DNA of 49,846 bases. Source: an uncultured Oscillospiraceae bacterium. GTDB lineage: Bacteria > Bacillota > Clostridia > Oscillospirales > Oscillospiraceae. Below, one piece after another: positions 29,008 to 37,833 of this stretch. Positions within the stretch are counted from its first letter, which is position 1. Each line of letters begins with the position of its first letter. Position numbers and translations under genes: made by a program. The DNA lies in the NCBI GenBank assembly GCA_949948775.1, contig CATLHC010000012.1, forward strand, positions 1-49,846, read 5' to 3'. The notes beneath the pieces were generated by a model. That model made no database searches, was not told the origin of the DNA, and worked only from the letters and a program-made list of their open reading frames with translations.

Positions 29008-30459
29008 TCAATACTGGAGCCGGATGATCTCCGACCGCGTCACCACGCTATAGGGGTGGAGGCACAGGGCCCTGTCCCGCCCGTCGTAAAACATCAGCCC
29101 AAACAGGGCGCTTTCCGCCGGAATTTCCTTCGGCAGCATGGACAGGCGCTCCACACAGGCGTGGTCCGCGCCGTCCTCTGGGCGGCTGCGCAAAAGGATG
29201 CGGGCCTCTTTGGGGTCCTCCAGCACAAATTCCTCCCCGATTTTGCCCAGTCTGCCGATGGGCGCCAGCACCGCCAAGAATTTAGGCGCCAGGGTGTTCT
29301 TGATCTTCCCTTTCACCAGCTTCACCGCCGCCGCCAGATCAGGCTGGGCCAGGGCGGGCAGGGCAGCCTGCTCCTGGGCCGTCAGGGACCGGGCGGACGC
29401 GCTGTCCCAGCGCACCCGGCGGTCGCCCTCGCCGGGGTAGATGTACAGGGCGGGGACCTCCAGCAGCCCAAACCGGCTGTCGTCCCCCTTCACGTATTTC
29501 AGCGCCTTCACCGGCCGCAAGTTCAGCGTCTGCCACAGCTCACCGGTGTCCGCGTCCATCCACCAGCCCCGCTCCACATACTCCTTTTTCGCCTCGTCAA
29601 AGGACACATCAAAAGACAGCTGGACCAGCCTGGCGTTTTCCTTGAACGACCCGATGGCCTTCAAATCCTCCAGCTTCCACACACCTCCCAGGGCTTCAAA
29701 CAGGGCGGAGTCCTCGGCGGAGAAGTTCCCCGCCTCCAGCCTTTCCGACAGGAACGCCCTCCCCTTCTTGATGGTGGAGCGCAGGGCCACCAGCAGCCGC
29801 AGGGCCTCGGCGTAGGCCGCGTCCGCCTGAGCCGGGTCCTTCTGCACCCTGCGCACCGTCAGGGCGATGCGGGTGAAGGCCGTCTGGGGTCCGGTGAGGT
29901 AACAGCCGCCCAGGTCCTTGGCCAGCTTGTCGAAGGTCTGGGCGGAGCTTCCCGCCAGCGTCCCCAGGCCGGAGGTCAGCAGGTCGTCCACCATTTTCTC
30001 CGCCATGTCCAGGCCCTCCAGCTGCTTGGCCAGCTTTTTCTTCCGGGCGGCGGCATTGGGCTTTTTTGGCGCGGCGGGCTTTTCCGGCCCATCGGCGGCA
30101 GCCTCCTTTTTCGCTGTCCGCGCCGCCTGCTTGGCCCGCTTCTCGGCAATGTCCTGGGGGATGTCCGCCGTCTCAAAGGGCTTTGCGCCCAAAATCTCAA
30201 ACATCAGCCCCAGGGCGTGCTTACAGGGAAACTGTCTGCTGGGGCAGGAGCAGCGGCAGGTGGGCGTGTCCCTGTTCGTAAAATCAATGGACACACGATA
30301 GGGATTTTTCCCGCTGCCCGCGCACTCGGCCCAGTACAGGGTGTCGTCGGCGGCCCTGCGGTGGGCGGAAAAGCTGCCCTTTTTCGACAGCTTACGCCCG
30401 TTCTCCGCCGCCGCAGGGTTGGGGGCCTGGAGGAGAATGAATTGCTCGGTCAGTTCCAT
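29008..30459 (-). CDS. SWIM zinc-finger protein
   Basis: 483 residues. The SWIM motif is visible as CxCx8CxH with Cys68, Cys70, Cys79 and His81 (CRCSCPSRQFPCKH). A Lys/Ala-rich linker follows (residues ~95-130), then a long helical and beta region with no motif I can name. SWIM fingers bind nucleic acid or protein. It is the first gene of the six-gene minus-strand cluster; AAGGAG precedes its ATG. A terminator for ktrA (30494-30530) lies just upstream and only a weak promoter-like pair (TTGGAG, 18 bases, TAATAT) overlaps it, so transcription may depend partly on read-through from ktrBA. Confidence 0.87.
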   Translation of the reverse strand: MELTEQFILLQAPNPAAAENGRKLSKKGSFSAHRRAADDTLYWAECAGSGKNPYRVSIDFTNRDTPTCRCSCPSRQFPCKHALGLMFEILGAKPFETADIPQDIAEKRAKQAARTAKKEAAADGPEKPAAPKKPNAAARKKKLAKQLEGLDMAEKMVDDLLTSGLGTLAGSSAQTFDKLAKDLGGCYLTGPQTAFTRIALTVRRVQKDPAQADAAYAEALRLLVALRSTIKKGRAFLSERLEAGNFSAEDSALFEALGGVWKLEDLKAIGSFKENARLVQLSFDVSFDEAKKEYVERGWWMDADTGELWQTLNLRPVKALKYVKGDDSRFGLLEVPALYIYPGEGDRRVRWDSASARSLTAQEQAALPALAQPDLAAAVKLVKGKIKNTLAPKFLAVLAPIGRLGKIGEEFVLEDPKEARILLRSRPEDGADHACVERLSMLPKEIPAESALFGLMFYDGRDRALCLHPYSVVTRSEIIRLQY

Positions 30460-30493
30460 GTCAAAAAGCTCCTTCCTGGGGTGATATTACGGC

Positions 30494-30530
30494 AAAACGC
30501 CCTGCCGCTCCAACGGATGGACGGCAGGGC
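30494..30530 (-). terminator. ktrBA terminator
   Basis: GCCCTGCCG/CGGCAGGGC (30499-30507 with 30522-30530) followed on the minus strand by GTTTTG. It separates ktrA from the SWIM gene. Confidence 0.75.
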
Positions 30531-30560
30531 GCAGGGCGTCAAGTTCGCGTTTGCCGTCCC

Positions 30561-31205
30561 TCACTTCATCATCTTGGACACGTCGTCCGGCCTGCCCGCC
30601 ACCAGGATGTGGGTGTCCGCCTTGAAGTGGAACCCGGCGTCGATAGGCAGGATGGCGCCGTCCTCCTTTCGGCCGATGACATTCACGTTCCACCGCTTGC
30701 GGATGTCCAGGTCGATGAGGGTCTGGCCCGCCCAGTGGTCGGGCACGTCCAGTTCGAAGATGGCATAGCCGGGGGCCAGCTCGATGTATTCCAGCGCCCC
30801 GTTGACGCTGAATCGCATGGCGGTGCGGGCGGCCATGTCCCGCTCGGGAAACACCACCTCGTCCGCGCCGATCTTCAGCAGCAGCCGGGCGTGGAGGTCC
30901 TTGTCCGCCTTGGACACCACCATGGGCGCGCCCAGCTCCTTGAGCAGCGAGGTGATCTCCAGAGAGGACTGGAAGTTGTCGCTGATGCACACGAAGCAGA
31001 AATCAAAGCTGGACGGGTCCAGGGAGCGCAGCACCTCCTCGTCCATGCAGTCGCCGATCTTGGCCTGGGTGACGTGGGGGGCGATGTGGTTGACCGCCTC
31101 CTCGTCGCTGTCGATCACCATCACCTCGCTGCCCGAGTCCATCAGCTTCAAAGCCAGGCTGGTGCCGAACCGGCCCAGGCCGATCACCAAAAATGTCGCA
31201 GCCAT
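30561..31205 (-). CDS. ktrA: potassium uptake regulatory subunit (RCK)
   Basis: A 214-residue cytosolic gating ring subunit of the Ktr K+ transporter. The RCK_N Rossmann fold has GLGRFGTSLA, with VIDSDEEAV ending the second strand; the last ~80 residues are a TrkA_C domain with VAGRPDDV near the end. Nucleotide (ATP/ADP) binding at the Gly loop and c-di-AMP at the C-domain are known for the family. ATG 31205 is chosen; a GTG four codons upstream overlaps the ribosome site. It lies 71 bases downstream of ktrB on the same transcript. Confidence 0.92.
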   Translation of the reverse strand: MAATFLVIGLGRFGTSLALKLMDSGSEVMVIDSDEEAVNHIAPHVTQAKIGDCMDEEVLRSLDPSSFDFCFVCISDNFQSSLEITSLLKELGAPMVVSKADKDLHARLLLKIGADEVVFPERDMAARTAMRFSVNGALEYIELAPGYAIFELDVPDHWAGQTLIDLDIRKRWNVNVIGRKEDGAILPIDAGFHFKADTHILVAGRPDDVSKMMK

Positions 31206-31276
31206 CGCGTTACACACCTTTCCGATATATTATGTTGTTTTTCCACCTCAGGGGACGGAAAACGCCGAAATTTCCC

Positions 31277-32614
31277 TTATCCGATGGAGATGCGCTCCAT
31301 GGGGTCCTTGATCCGGGGCGCTCTGCGCTCCGCCAGGGCCATCATCATGGTCAGGCTGCCGATGCGCCCGCAGAACATCATGACGATGAGCACCGCCCGG
31401 TTGAGGCTGGATAAATCCCGTGTGATGCCGGTGGACAGCCCCACGGTGCTCATGGCGGAGAACACCTCGAACAAGGCGTCCTGGAGGGGGAAGGGCTGGG
31501 TGGTCAGAATCAAAAAGCCGCCGCCCATGGCCAGGGTGAAATAGAGGGTCACCGCCGCCGCCGAGCGGTGAATCTGCTCCTCGTCCAGCCGGCGGTTGAA
31601 GGCCCCCACCTCGTGCCTGCCCCGAATATAGCTGAACAGGGTCAGCAGGCACACCACCACGGTGGTGATCTTCACGCCGCCGCCGGTGGAGCCGGGCCCC
31701 GCGCCCACGAACATCAGCACGATGGTCAGCAGACCGCCCCCGCTGGTGAGCTTGGCCAGGTCCACGGTGTTAAAGCCCGCCGTCCGGGGGGACACCGCCT
31801 GGAACAGAGACACCAGGGCCTGCTGGCCCGGACTCATCCCCGCCAGCAGGTTGTCCCGCTCCGCCAGCCAGAACAGGGCGGTGCCGCCCAGGGTTAGGAC
31901 CGCGCTGGCCGTCAAAATCAGCTTGGAGTGCAGGCAGTAGTGCCGGAAGCGCAGCCCGTGCTCCAACACGTCCCGCCACACCAGAAAGCCCAGCCCGCCC
32001 AGCAGGATCAGCGCCACGGCGGTCAGGTTCACCAGCGGATCGAACACGTAAGCGGTCAGGGAGCTGTAGGGCTCCCGGAAACCCATCAGGTCGAAGCCCG
32101 CGTTGCAGAAAGCGGATATGCTGTGGAAGATGGAGTACCAAATTCCCCGGGCCACGCCCAGCTCCGGGATGAAGCGGATGGACAACAGCACCGCCCCAAG
32201 CCCTTCGATGGCGGCGGTGCCCCCCAGGATATAGCGCAGGAGGGTGAGCACGTCGCTCAGGCGCTCGGCGCTGACGCTCTCCATCATCAGCGAGCGCTGG
32301 CGCAGGCCGATCTTCCGGCCCAGGAACAGCGACGCCTGGAGCATCATCGTCATATACCCCAGCCCGCCCACCTGGATGAGCACCAGCAGGATGATCTGCC
32401 CCAGCAGGTTGAACTGGGTCCAGGTGTCCGCCACCACCAGCCCCGTGACACAGGTGGCGGAGGTGGCGGTGAACAGGCTGTCCAGGAAGGACAGCCCATG
32501 TCCGGTGCGGTTGGCGAAGGGCAGCATCAGCAGCAGCGCCCCCGCCAGGATGATGCTCAAAAAGCCCAGGGCAATGGCCCGGTTGGGGGACAGACCAGCA
32601 GGTTTCTTCTTCAC
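31277..32614 (-). CDS. ktrB: potassium transporter subunit (Trk/Ktr family)
   Basis: A 445-residue membrane channel subunit of Ktr. It has several hydrophobic segments in the four-fold MPM pattern, with selectivity-filter-like TSATCVTGL, SISAFCNAGFD, SPRTAGFNT and AMSTVGLSTG in the expected order. The GTG start at 32614 follows GAGGAG by nine bases and gives the usual length; the frame reads further upstream without a supporting site. It has a strong promoter at 32646-32674. No c-di-AMP riboswitch fits in the short leader. Confidence 0.94.
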   Translation of the reverse strand: MKKKPAGLSPNRAIALGFLSIILAGALLLMLPFANRTGHGLSFLDSLFTATSATCVTGLVVADTWTQFNLLGQIILLVLIQVGGLGYMTMMLQASLFLGRKIGLRQRSLMMESVSAERLSDVLTLLRYILGGTAAIEGLGAVLLSIRFIPELGVARGIWYSIFHSISAFCNAGFDLMGFREPYSSLTAYVFDPLVNLTAVALILLGGLGFLVWRDVLEHGLRFRHYCLHSKLILTASAVLTLGGTALFWLAERDNLLAGMSPGQQALVSLFQAVSPRTAGFNTVDLAKLTSGGGLLTIVLMFVGAGPGSTGGGVKITTVVVCLLTLFSYIRGRHEVGAFNRRLDEEQIHRSAAAVTLYFTLAMGGGFLILTTQPFPLQDALFEVFSAMSTVGLSTGITRDLSSLNRAVLIVMMFCGRIGSLTMMMALAERRAPRIKDPMERISIG

Positions 32615-32645
32615 GGCTGTGGCTCCTCTTTTTGTAGTCTCTCTT

Positions 32646-32674
32646 ATTATAAATAGCCGTGGTATATTTTGCAA
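32646..32674 (-). promoter_or_regulatory. sigma-A promoter of ktrBA
   Basis: Minus strand: TTGCAA (32674-32669), 17-base spacer, perfect TATAAT (32651-32646), 32 bases before the GTG. Confidence 0.82.
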
Positions 32675-32693
32675 GATGGAATCGTCCTTCCCC

Positions 32694-32730
32694 ACGCAAA
32701 AGAGAGCGGACACAACCGTGTCCGCTCTCT
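32694..32730 (-). terminator. glycerate kinase terminator
   Basis: A perfect 13-bp stem (32701-32713 with 32718-32730) with a 4-base loop. On the minus strand it is followed by a T-rich stretch, 15 bases after the glycerate kinase stop. Its other strand also ends T-rich. Confidence 0.88.
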
Positions 32731-32745
32731 CTGCTTTTTCTTCGA

Positions 32746-33975
32746 TCAGCGCAGCAAGGCCACCGCCACGTCGTTGACATTGGTGCCCGTGGGTCCGGTC
32801 ATCACAAGGCCGTCCACCGCCTTCAGGGCGTGGTAGGCGTCGTTGTCCGCCAGCACCGCGAACACGTCCAGCCCCTTGGCCTTCAGCTCGGCCAGGGTGC
32901 CGCCGTCCACACAGCCGCCCGCGGCGTCGGTGGGGCCGTCGGTGCCGTCGCTGCCCACGGAGAACACCGCCGCGTTCAGCCCCGCGATGCCGGGGGCCGC
33001 CGCCAGGGCCAGCTCCTGATTGCGCCCGCCCAGGCCCTTGCCCGTCAGGTGTACCACCGTCTCGCCTCCGGCGATATAGGCCAGGGGCCTGCCGTCGGCG
33101 GCGTGGGTGCGCAGGATATTGGCCAGGAAAGCCCCCGCCTCCCGCGCCTGGCAGGACAACTGGTCGGTGAGGTACACCGGCTCATAGCCCAGCGCCCGGC
33201 ACTCCTTGGCCGCCGCGGCGCACAGCTCCCGCACGCTGCCGGTGATCTGAGTGGTCACATTGCCCAGCTCCTTGGGCGTCTCCTGGGTCAGCAGCTCCAG
33301 CGCCTGAGCGCTGAATTTCAAGCCGTACTTCTCCACAATGGCCAGCGCCTGCTCACAGGTGGAGCCGTCGGGATAGGCCGGGCCGCTGGCAATCATGTCC
33401 AGCGGGTCGCCCAGCACATCGCTGAGCACGATGCTGAACACCCTGGCGGGGGCGCAGGCCTGGGCGAACCGCCCGCCCTTCACCCCGCTCAGCCGCTTGC
33501 GGATGGTGTTCATCTCCACGATGTCCGCCCCGCAGGCCAGCAGCTGCTTCGTCACGTCCTGGAGCTCTTCGCCGGGGATCAGGGGCTTTTCAAACAGGGC
33601 GCTGCCGCCGCCGGACAGCAGGAAAATCACCCTGTCTTCCGCCGTCAGGCCGCTCACCAGCTCCAGGGCCTTCTCAGTGGCGGAAAAGCTGTTCTCATCG
33701 GGGACGGGATGGCCCGCCTCGTAGCAGGCCACGCCGGGGATGTCCCCCTTCACATGGTCGTACTTGGTGACCACCACGCCGCCGTCCACACGGCCCAGGG
33801 CGTCCACCGCCGCTTTGGCCATCTGCCAGCCCGCCTTGCCGGCGGCCACCAGCAGAGTCCTGCCCGCTCCGGGCCGGAACTCCTTCAGCGCCCGCTGGAC
33901 CGCCTCGTCGGGCAGAACCGCCTTCAGGCTGGCGGATATGATCTGCTGGGCGTCCTGCCGCAATTTTTTGTTCAT
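32746..33975 (-). CDS. glycerate kinase, MOFRL/type-2 family
   Basis: 409 residues. Phosphorylates D-glycerate, most likely at position 2 as in GckA/TtuD relatives. The N-terminal DUF4147 part has LLVAAGKAGWQMAKAAVDA and the glycine loop FLLSGGGSALFEKP; the C-terminal MOFRL part contains AGGETVVHLTGKGLGGRNQELAL (cited in part) and SVGSDGTDGPTDAAGG. It has its own promoter but neighbours the glucarate genes. Glycerate is the expected end product when 5-keto-4-deoxyglucarate is cleaved to pyruvate and tartronate semialdehyde, so the placement supports an aldolase route. Confidence 0.9.
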   Translation of the reverse strand: MNKKLRQDAQQIISASLKAVLPDEAVQRALKEFRPGAGRTLLVAAGKAGWQMAKAAVDALGRVDGGVVVTKYDHVKGDIPGVACYEAGHPVPDENSFSATEKALELVSGLTAEDRVIFLLSGGGSALFEKPLIPGEELQDVTKQLLACGADIVEMNTIRKRLSGVKGGRFAQACAPARVFSIVLSDVLGDPLDMIASGPAYPDGSTCEQALAIVEKYGLKFSAQALELLTQETPKELGNVTTQITGSVRELCAAAAKECRALGYEPVYLTDQLSCQAREAGAFLANILRTHAADGRPLAYIAGGETVVHLTGKGLGGRNQELALAAAPGIAGLNAAVFSVGSDGTDGPTDAAGGCVDGGTLAELKAKGLDVFAVLADNDAYHALKAVDGLVMTGPTGTNVNDVAVALLR

Positions 33976-34068
33976 CGTCTCACCCTTTCTCCTCCGCCGC
34001 AGGGCGGAGCGTTCCGCGCTCGGCCTCCAAGGTCCGCTCTGCGGCCCATTTCGATCCGTACTACGCTT

Positions 34069-34096
34069 ATTTTATCAGCGCCGCCCCGTCTGTCAA
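34069..34096 (-). promoter_or_regulatory. sigma-A promoter of the glycerate kinase gene
   Basis: Minus strand: a perfect TTGACA (34096-34091), 16-base spacer and TAAAAT (34074-34069), about 94 bases before the ATG. Confidence 0.75.
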
Positions 34097-34119
34097 GCGA
34101 TATACCGTATTTTTCCGTC

Positions 34120-35463
34120 TTATCTCACCAGGCAGGGCTTTTTGTGGTCGTATTTCCAGTTGGGGATGAGGTACTGCATGGCCATGGCGTCGTCCCGGTC
34201 GTGGCTGGGCAGCTTGTTGTAGAGGGCGTTGGCCTCCATCACCCGCTCCATGTTGAGGCGCACGCCCAGGCCGGGGCCCTCCGGCACCTGGAGCTTGCCG
34301 TTCACGATCCGGGGCGCGTTCTCCAGCAGATTCTGGCCGTCCTGCCAGATCCAGTGGGTGTCCAGCGGCGCGGGCTCCCCCACGGCGGCGGCGCCCACCT
34401 GGGCAAAGGCGGCCAGCGTGACGTCGAAGTGGTTGTTGGAGTGGACGCCCCAGGTCAGCCCCCAGCTGTCCAGCAGCTGGCTCATGCGCACCGCCCCGTC
34501 GAAGCCCCAGAAGTGGGGGTCGGCCAGGATGATGTCGCAGGCGTTCAGGCTCACCGTGTGGTAGAACTGCCGCCAGTCGGTGGCAATCATGTTGGTGGCC
34601 ACCTGGAACTGGGTGGCGTTTTTGAACTCCCGCATGATCTCCCGGCCGGAATAGCCCGCCTCGGGGCCGCAGGGGTCTTCCACGTAGGTGATGACGTCGT
34701 GCATGTCCTTACACAGCGCGATGGCCTCGTCCAGACTCCAGGCCCCGTTGGGGTCGATGTTGATGCGGGCGTCGGGGAACCGCTTTTTCAGCGCCCGCAG
34801 GGCCTCCATCTCCTCCACTCCCGCCAGCACGCCGCCCTTCAGCTTGAAGTTCTGGAAGCCGTATTTATCCGCTAGGGCCTGGGCCTCCTCCACAACGCGC
34901 TCCGGGGTGAGAATCTCCTCCCGGCGCAGGCGGAACCAGGGATCGGAGCTGCCGCTCTCGTCCAGGTACTGCATCTGCCCGGCGGGGACCTTGTTTTTGT
35001 CGGAGACGTAGAACAGGTAGCCCAGAACCTCCACTTCTTTTCTCTGCTGACCCTCGCCCATCAGCTGGCACATGGGCACGCCCAAGTGCTGGCCCAGCAG
35101 GTCCAGCATGGCGCACTCGATGGCCCACTCGCTCTTCACCACGAACTTCAGCTTGGAGATGTCCAGGGTCTGGATGTCGCCCCCCTCCCCTGCACCGGGC
35201 TTGGACAGCTTGTGGATGGTCTGGAGCACCTGGCGGCACTCGGACACCGGCCTGCCCTCCACCAAGGGGCGCACCGCGTTCAGGCAGTCGCAGGTGTAGT
35301 CCCCGCCGTGAATCTCGCCGATGCCGGTGTGGCCGGCGCTGTCGGTGAGGATGACCAGATTGCGGGTAAAACAGGGGGCGTGGGCCCCGGAAAGGGTCAT
35401 GAGCATGCTGTCATACCCGGCCACCGGGATGACCTGCATTTTGGTAATCACGGGACAGTCCAT
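34120..35463 (-). CDS. enolase-superfamily dehydratase, GudD/GudX-like
   Basis: 447 residues, a paralogue of the next gene. It retains the mandelate-racemase-like catalytic features of glucarate dehydratases: NFKLKGG (Lys base), DPNGAW and VEDPCG metal ligands, ATNMIATDWRQ and GVHSNNHFD with the general-base His. Elsewhere it differs. The segment that reads [18 protein letters not shown] in the neighbour is LDISKLKFVVKSEWAIEC here, and two positions of the capping region are changed. It may act on another aldarate or diastereomer, or be a GudX-type auxiliary. AAGGAGGAAT precedes the ATG and directly follows a terminator-like hairpin (35478-35507), so its expression is probably attenuated. Confidence 0.85.
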   Translation of the reverse strand: MDCPVITKMQVIPVAGYDSMLMTLSGAHAPCFTRNLVILTDSAGHTGIGEIHGGDYTCDCLNAVRPLVEGRPVSECRQVLQTIHKLSKPGAGEGGDIQTLDISKLKFVVKSEWAIECAMLDLLGQHLGVPMCQLMGEGQQRKEVEVLGYLFYVSDKNKVPAGQMQYLDESGSSDPWFRLRREEILTPERVVEEAQALADKYGFQNFKLKGGVLAGVEEMEALRALKKRFPDARINIDPNGAWSLDEAIALCKDMHDVITYVEDPCGPEAGYSGREIMREFKNATQFQVATNMIATDWRQFYHTVSLNACDIILADPHFWGFDGAVRMSQLLDSWGLTWGVHSNNHFDVTLAAFAQVGAAAVGEPAPLDTHWIWQDGQNLLENAPRIVNGKLQVPEGPGLGVRLNMERVMEANALYNKLPSHDRDDAMAMQYLIPNWKYDHKKPCLVR

Positions 35464-35477
35464 GGGGATTCCTCCTT

Positions 35478-35507
35478 AAAAAAGGGCCGGCGGCGATCCG
35501 CCGGCCC
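35478..35507 (-). terminator. attenuator-like terminator between the two dehydratase genes
   Basis: A perfect 10-bp GC stem (35484-35493 with 35498-35507), loop of four, followed on the minus strand by TTTTTT. The T-run adjoins the Shine-Dalgarno of the downstream dehydratase. Confidence 0.8.
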
Positions 35508-35524
35508 GTCTGATCTGGCCGCGC

Positions 35525-36859
35525 TCAGCGCACCATGCAGGGCTTCTTATTGTCGAAGGTCCAGCCGGGGATCAGGTACTGCATGCCCACGGCGTCGTTG
35601 CGGGCGCCCTTGCCGTAGCACTTGTCCATGTACAGCTGGTGGGCCTTCATCACCTGATCCCGGTCCACCTCGACGCCCAGGCCGCCCTTACGGGGCAGGT
35701 CGATGCAGCCGCCCACGATCTCCATGGGCTGCTTGGTGAGCCGCTCCCGGCCCTCCTGCCAAATCCAGTGGGTGTCGATGCCATTCATCTTGCCGGGGAT
35801 GGCGGCGGCGCACTGCACCACCATGGCCAGGGAGATGTCGAAGTGGTTGTTGGAGTGGCAGCCCCACATCAGGCCGAAGTCGTTGCACAGCTGGCCCACC
35901 CGGACGGAACCCTCCATGGTCCAGAAATGGGGGTCGGCCAGGGGGATATCCACGCTCTGCAGGGCGATGGCGTGGGTCATCTGCCGCCAGTCGGTGTTGA
36001 TCATGTTGGTGGCGGTGGGCATCATGGTGGCCTTGCGGAACTCGGCCATCACCTCCCGGCCGGAGAAGCCCTCCTCGGCGCCGCAGGGGTCCTCGCAGTA
36101 GGCCAGCACCTTCTTCAGCTCGGGGGCCACCTCCAGCGCTTCCTTCAAGCTCCAGGCGCCGTTGGGATCCAGGTCCACCCGGGCGTCGGGGAAGGCGGCC
36201 TTGATGGCCTGGACGGCCTTCAGTTCCTCCCAGGGAGAGAACACGCCGCCCTTGAGCTTGAAGTCCTCAAAGCCATACTTCTCGTGGGTGGCCTTCGCCA
36301 AGGCCACGATGGCCTCGGGGGTCATGGCCTCCTCGTGGCGCAGACGGTACCAGTCGCAGTCGGAATCGGGCTCCTCCTCGTACTCCAGGTCGGTCTTTTT
36401 CCGGTCGCCCACGTAGAACAGATAGCTGAGGAACCGCACCCGCTCCCGCTGGATGCCGTCGCCCATCAGCGCGGCCGCGGGCACGTCCAGGAATTTGCCC
36501 ATCAGGTCCAGCAGCGGGGCCTCAATGGCGGTGACCACATGGACGCCGGTGCGCAGGTCGAAGGTCTGCAGGCCCCGCACGTCGTCTTTGATGTTCTCGT
36601 TCAGCCAGGCCCGGACCTTGTTCAGCGTCTGCTTGTAGTCGGCGATGCGGGTGCCCACCACCAGGTGCTTCACGTCCTCCAGGGCCTGGGTGATCTTCTC
36701 GCCGCCGGGGACCTCGCCCACCCCCTCCACGCCGTTGGAGTCGGTGAGGATGACGATGTTGCGGGTGAAATAGGGGGCGTGGGCCCCGGACAGGTTCAGC
36801 TCCATGCAGTCGTGGCCGGCCACGGGATAGACTTCCATTTTCGCTACGGTGGGAATCAT
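35525..36859 (-). CDS. gudD: glucarate dehydratase
   Basis: Converts D-glucarate (and usually L-idarate) to 5-keto-4-deoxyglucarate. 444 residues, close to E. coli GudD (446), with near-identical stretches: [90 protein letters not shown] and [14 protein letters not shown]. All catalytic motifs are present. ATG 36859 is chosen over an in-frame GTG nine bases earlier, which would sit two bases from the AGGAG site. It lies 16 bases downstream of the DHDPS-family gene, in the same transcript. Confidence 0.95.
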   Translation of the reverse strand: MIPTVAKMEVYPVAGHDCMELNLSGAHAPYFTRNIVILTDSNGVEGVGEVPGGEKITQALEDVKHLVVGTRIADYKQTLNKVRAWLNENIKDDVRGLQTFDLRTGVHVVTAIEAPLLDLMGKFLDVPAAALMGDGIQRERVRFLSYLFYVGDRKKTDLEYEEEPDSDCDWYRLRHEEAMTPEAIVALAKATHEKYGFEDFKLKGGVFSPWEELKAVQAIKAAFPDARVDLDPNGAWSLKEALEVAPELKKVLAYCEDPCGAEEGFSGREVMAEFRKATMMPTATNMINTDWRQMTHAIALQSVDIPLADPHFWTMEGSVRVGQLCNDFGLMWGCHSNNHFDISLAMVVQCAAAIPGKMNGIDTHWIWQEGRERLTKQPMEIVGGCIDLPRKGGLGVEVDRDQVMKAHQLYMDKCYGKGARNDAVGMQYLIPGWTFDNKKPCMVR

Positions 36860-36875
36860 GTTCAGCACTCTCCTT

Positions 36876-37793
36876 TTAAATCAAACCCATGTCGGCCAGA
36901 ACCCGGCGCAGCTTATCCTTCTCCTCGGGCGTAAGCTCCTGGATGGGCTCCAGGCACTTGCCCACGGGGATACCCTGGAGGACCAGGCCCTCCTTGATGA
37001 CCTCGGGGAAGGTGCCCATGCCGGTGGCGATGCGCAGAGGCGCCAGCCGGTACTGGGCCTCCAGAGACCCGGCCAGGTCGCCGTCCCGGAACTTGTCATA
37101 GATGTCCGCCACCAGCCGAGGCGCTACGTTGGCGCAGCTTGCCACCGCGCCGGAGCAGCCGTACACCAGTCCGGCGGTAATCATGGTGTCCCGGCCCATC
37201 ATCACGTTGAAGCGGTCCCGGTACTCCATGGTCAGGCGCAGGTACTCCTCGCAGTTGGTCATGTCGCCGGTGGAGTCCTTCACGCCGATGATGTTGGGGC
37301 AGTCGTGGGCCAGCTTGGCCACGGTGGCGGGGGCGATGGTCACGTTGGTCTTGGGCTTGTTGTTGTACATGATGACGGGCAGGGAGGTGTTTTCCGCGAT
37401 GGTGCGATAGTATGTATACAGCTCATCCTGAGTCTGGCTGACGAACATGGGGGTGAGCACGGAGATGGCGTCGTAGCCGCCCACCTGCTCCACCAGCTTG
37501 GCCAGGCGGATGACGCCCCGGGTGGTGATGTGGCTGCACCCGGCCAGCAGCTGCACCGGATTGCCATAGCGGTCCTTGCGGCCCTTGGCCGCATCCCGGA
37601 CAGTCTCCAGGGCCTTGACGAACTCGTCGTCGTTCACCGCGTAGAACTCGCCGGTGGTGCCGAAGGGGAACAGGCCGTGGACGCCGCCGTCCAGCAGGTA
37701 CTTGCTCATCTGGGCCAGGGAGTCATAGTTGACGCTGCCGTCCCCGTTGAACGGCGTGATGATGGGGGGGATAATACCATAGGGCTTATACAT
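36876..37793 (-). CDS. DHDPS/NAL-family lyase, likely acting on 5-keto-4-deoxyglucarate
   Basis: 305 residues, a class I aldolase-fold barrel. Visible: FPFGTTGEF (pyruvate-binding TTGE), MYNNKPKTN (the conserved Tyr region) and [10 protein letters not shown], where the Lys should form the Schiff base. The family includes dihydrodipicolinate synthase, N-acetylneuraminate lyase and 5-dehydro-4-deoxyglucarate dehydratase (KdgD). Placement beside gudD indicates the aldarate pathway. Either KdgD chemistry (to alpha-ketoglutarate semialdehyde) or aldol cleavage is possible; the glycerate kinase nearby favours cleavage. No semialdehyde dehydrogenase or GarL homologue lies in the window. Confidence 0.85.
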   Translation of the reverse strand: MYKPYGIIPPIITPFNGDGSVNYDSLAQMSKYLLDGGVHGLFPFGTTGEFYAVNDDEFVKALETVRDAAKGRKDRYGNPVQLLAGCSHITTRGVIRLAKLVEQVGGYDAISVLTPMFVSQTQDELYTYYRTIAENTSLPVIMYNNKPKTNVTIAPATVAKLAHDCPNIIGVKDSTGDMTNCEEYLRLTMEYRDRFNVMMGRDTMITAGLVYGCSGAVASCANVAPRLVADIYDKFRDGDLAGSLEAQYRLAPLRIATGMGTFPEVIKEGLVLQGIPVGKCLEPIQELTPEEKDKLRRVLADMGLI

Positions 37794-37833
37794 GAATGTT
37801 CACTCCTTATTCAATGATGATTCCAAATTGCTC

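Noticed and set aside
32615-32645. c-di-AMP riboswitch before ktrB
   Set aside because: The leader is only about 25-30 bases, far too short for a ydaO-type riboswitch, and no matching stems are seen.
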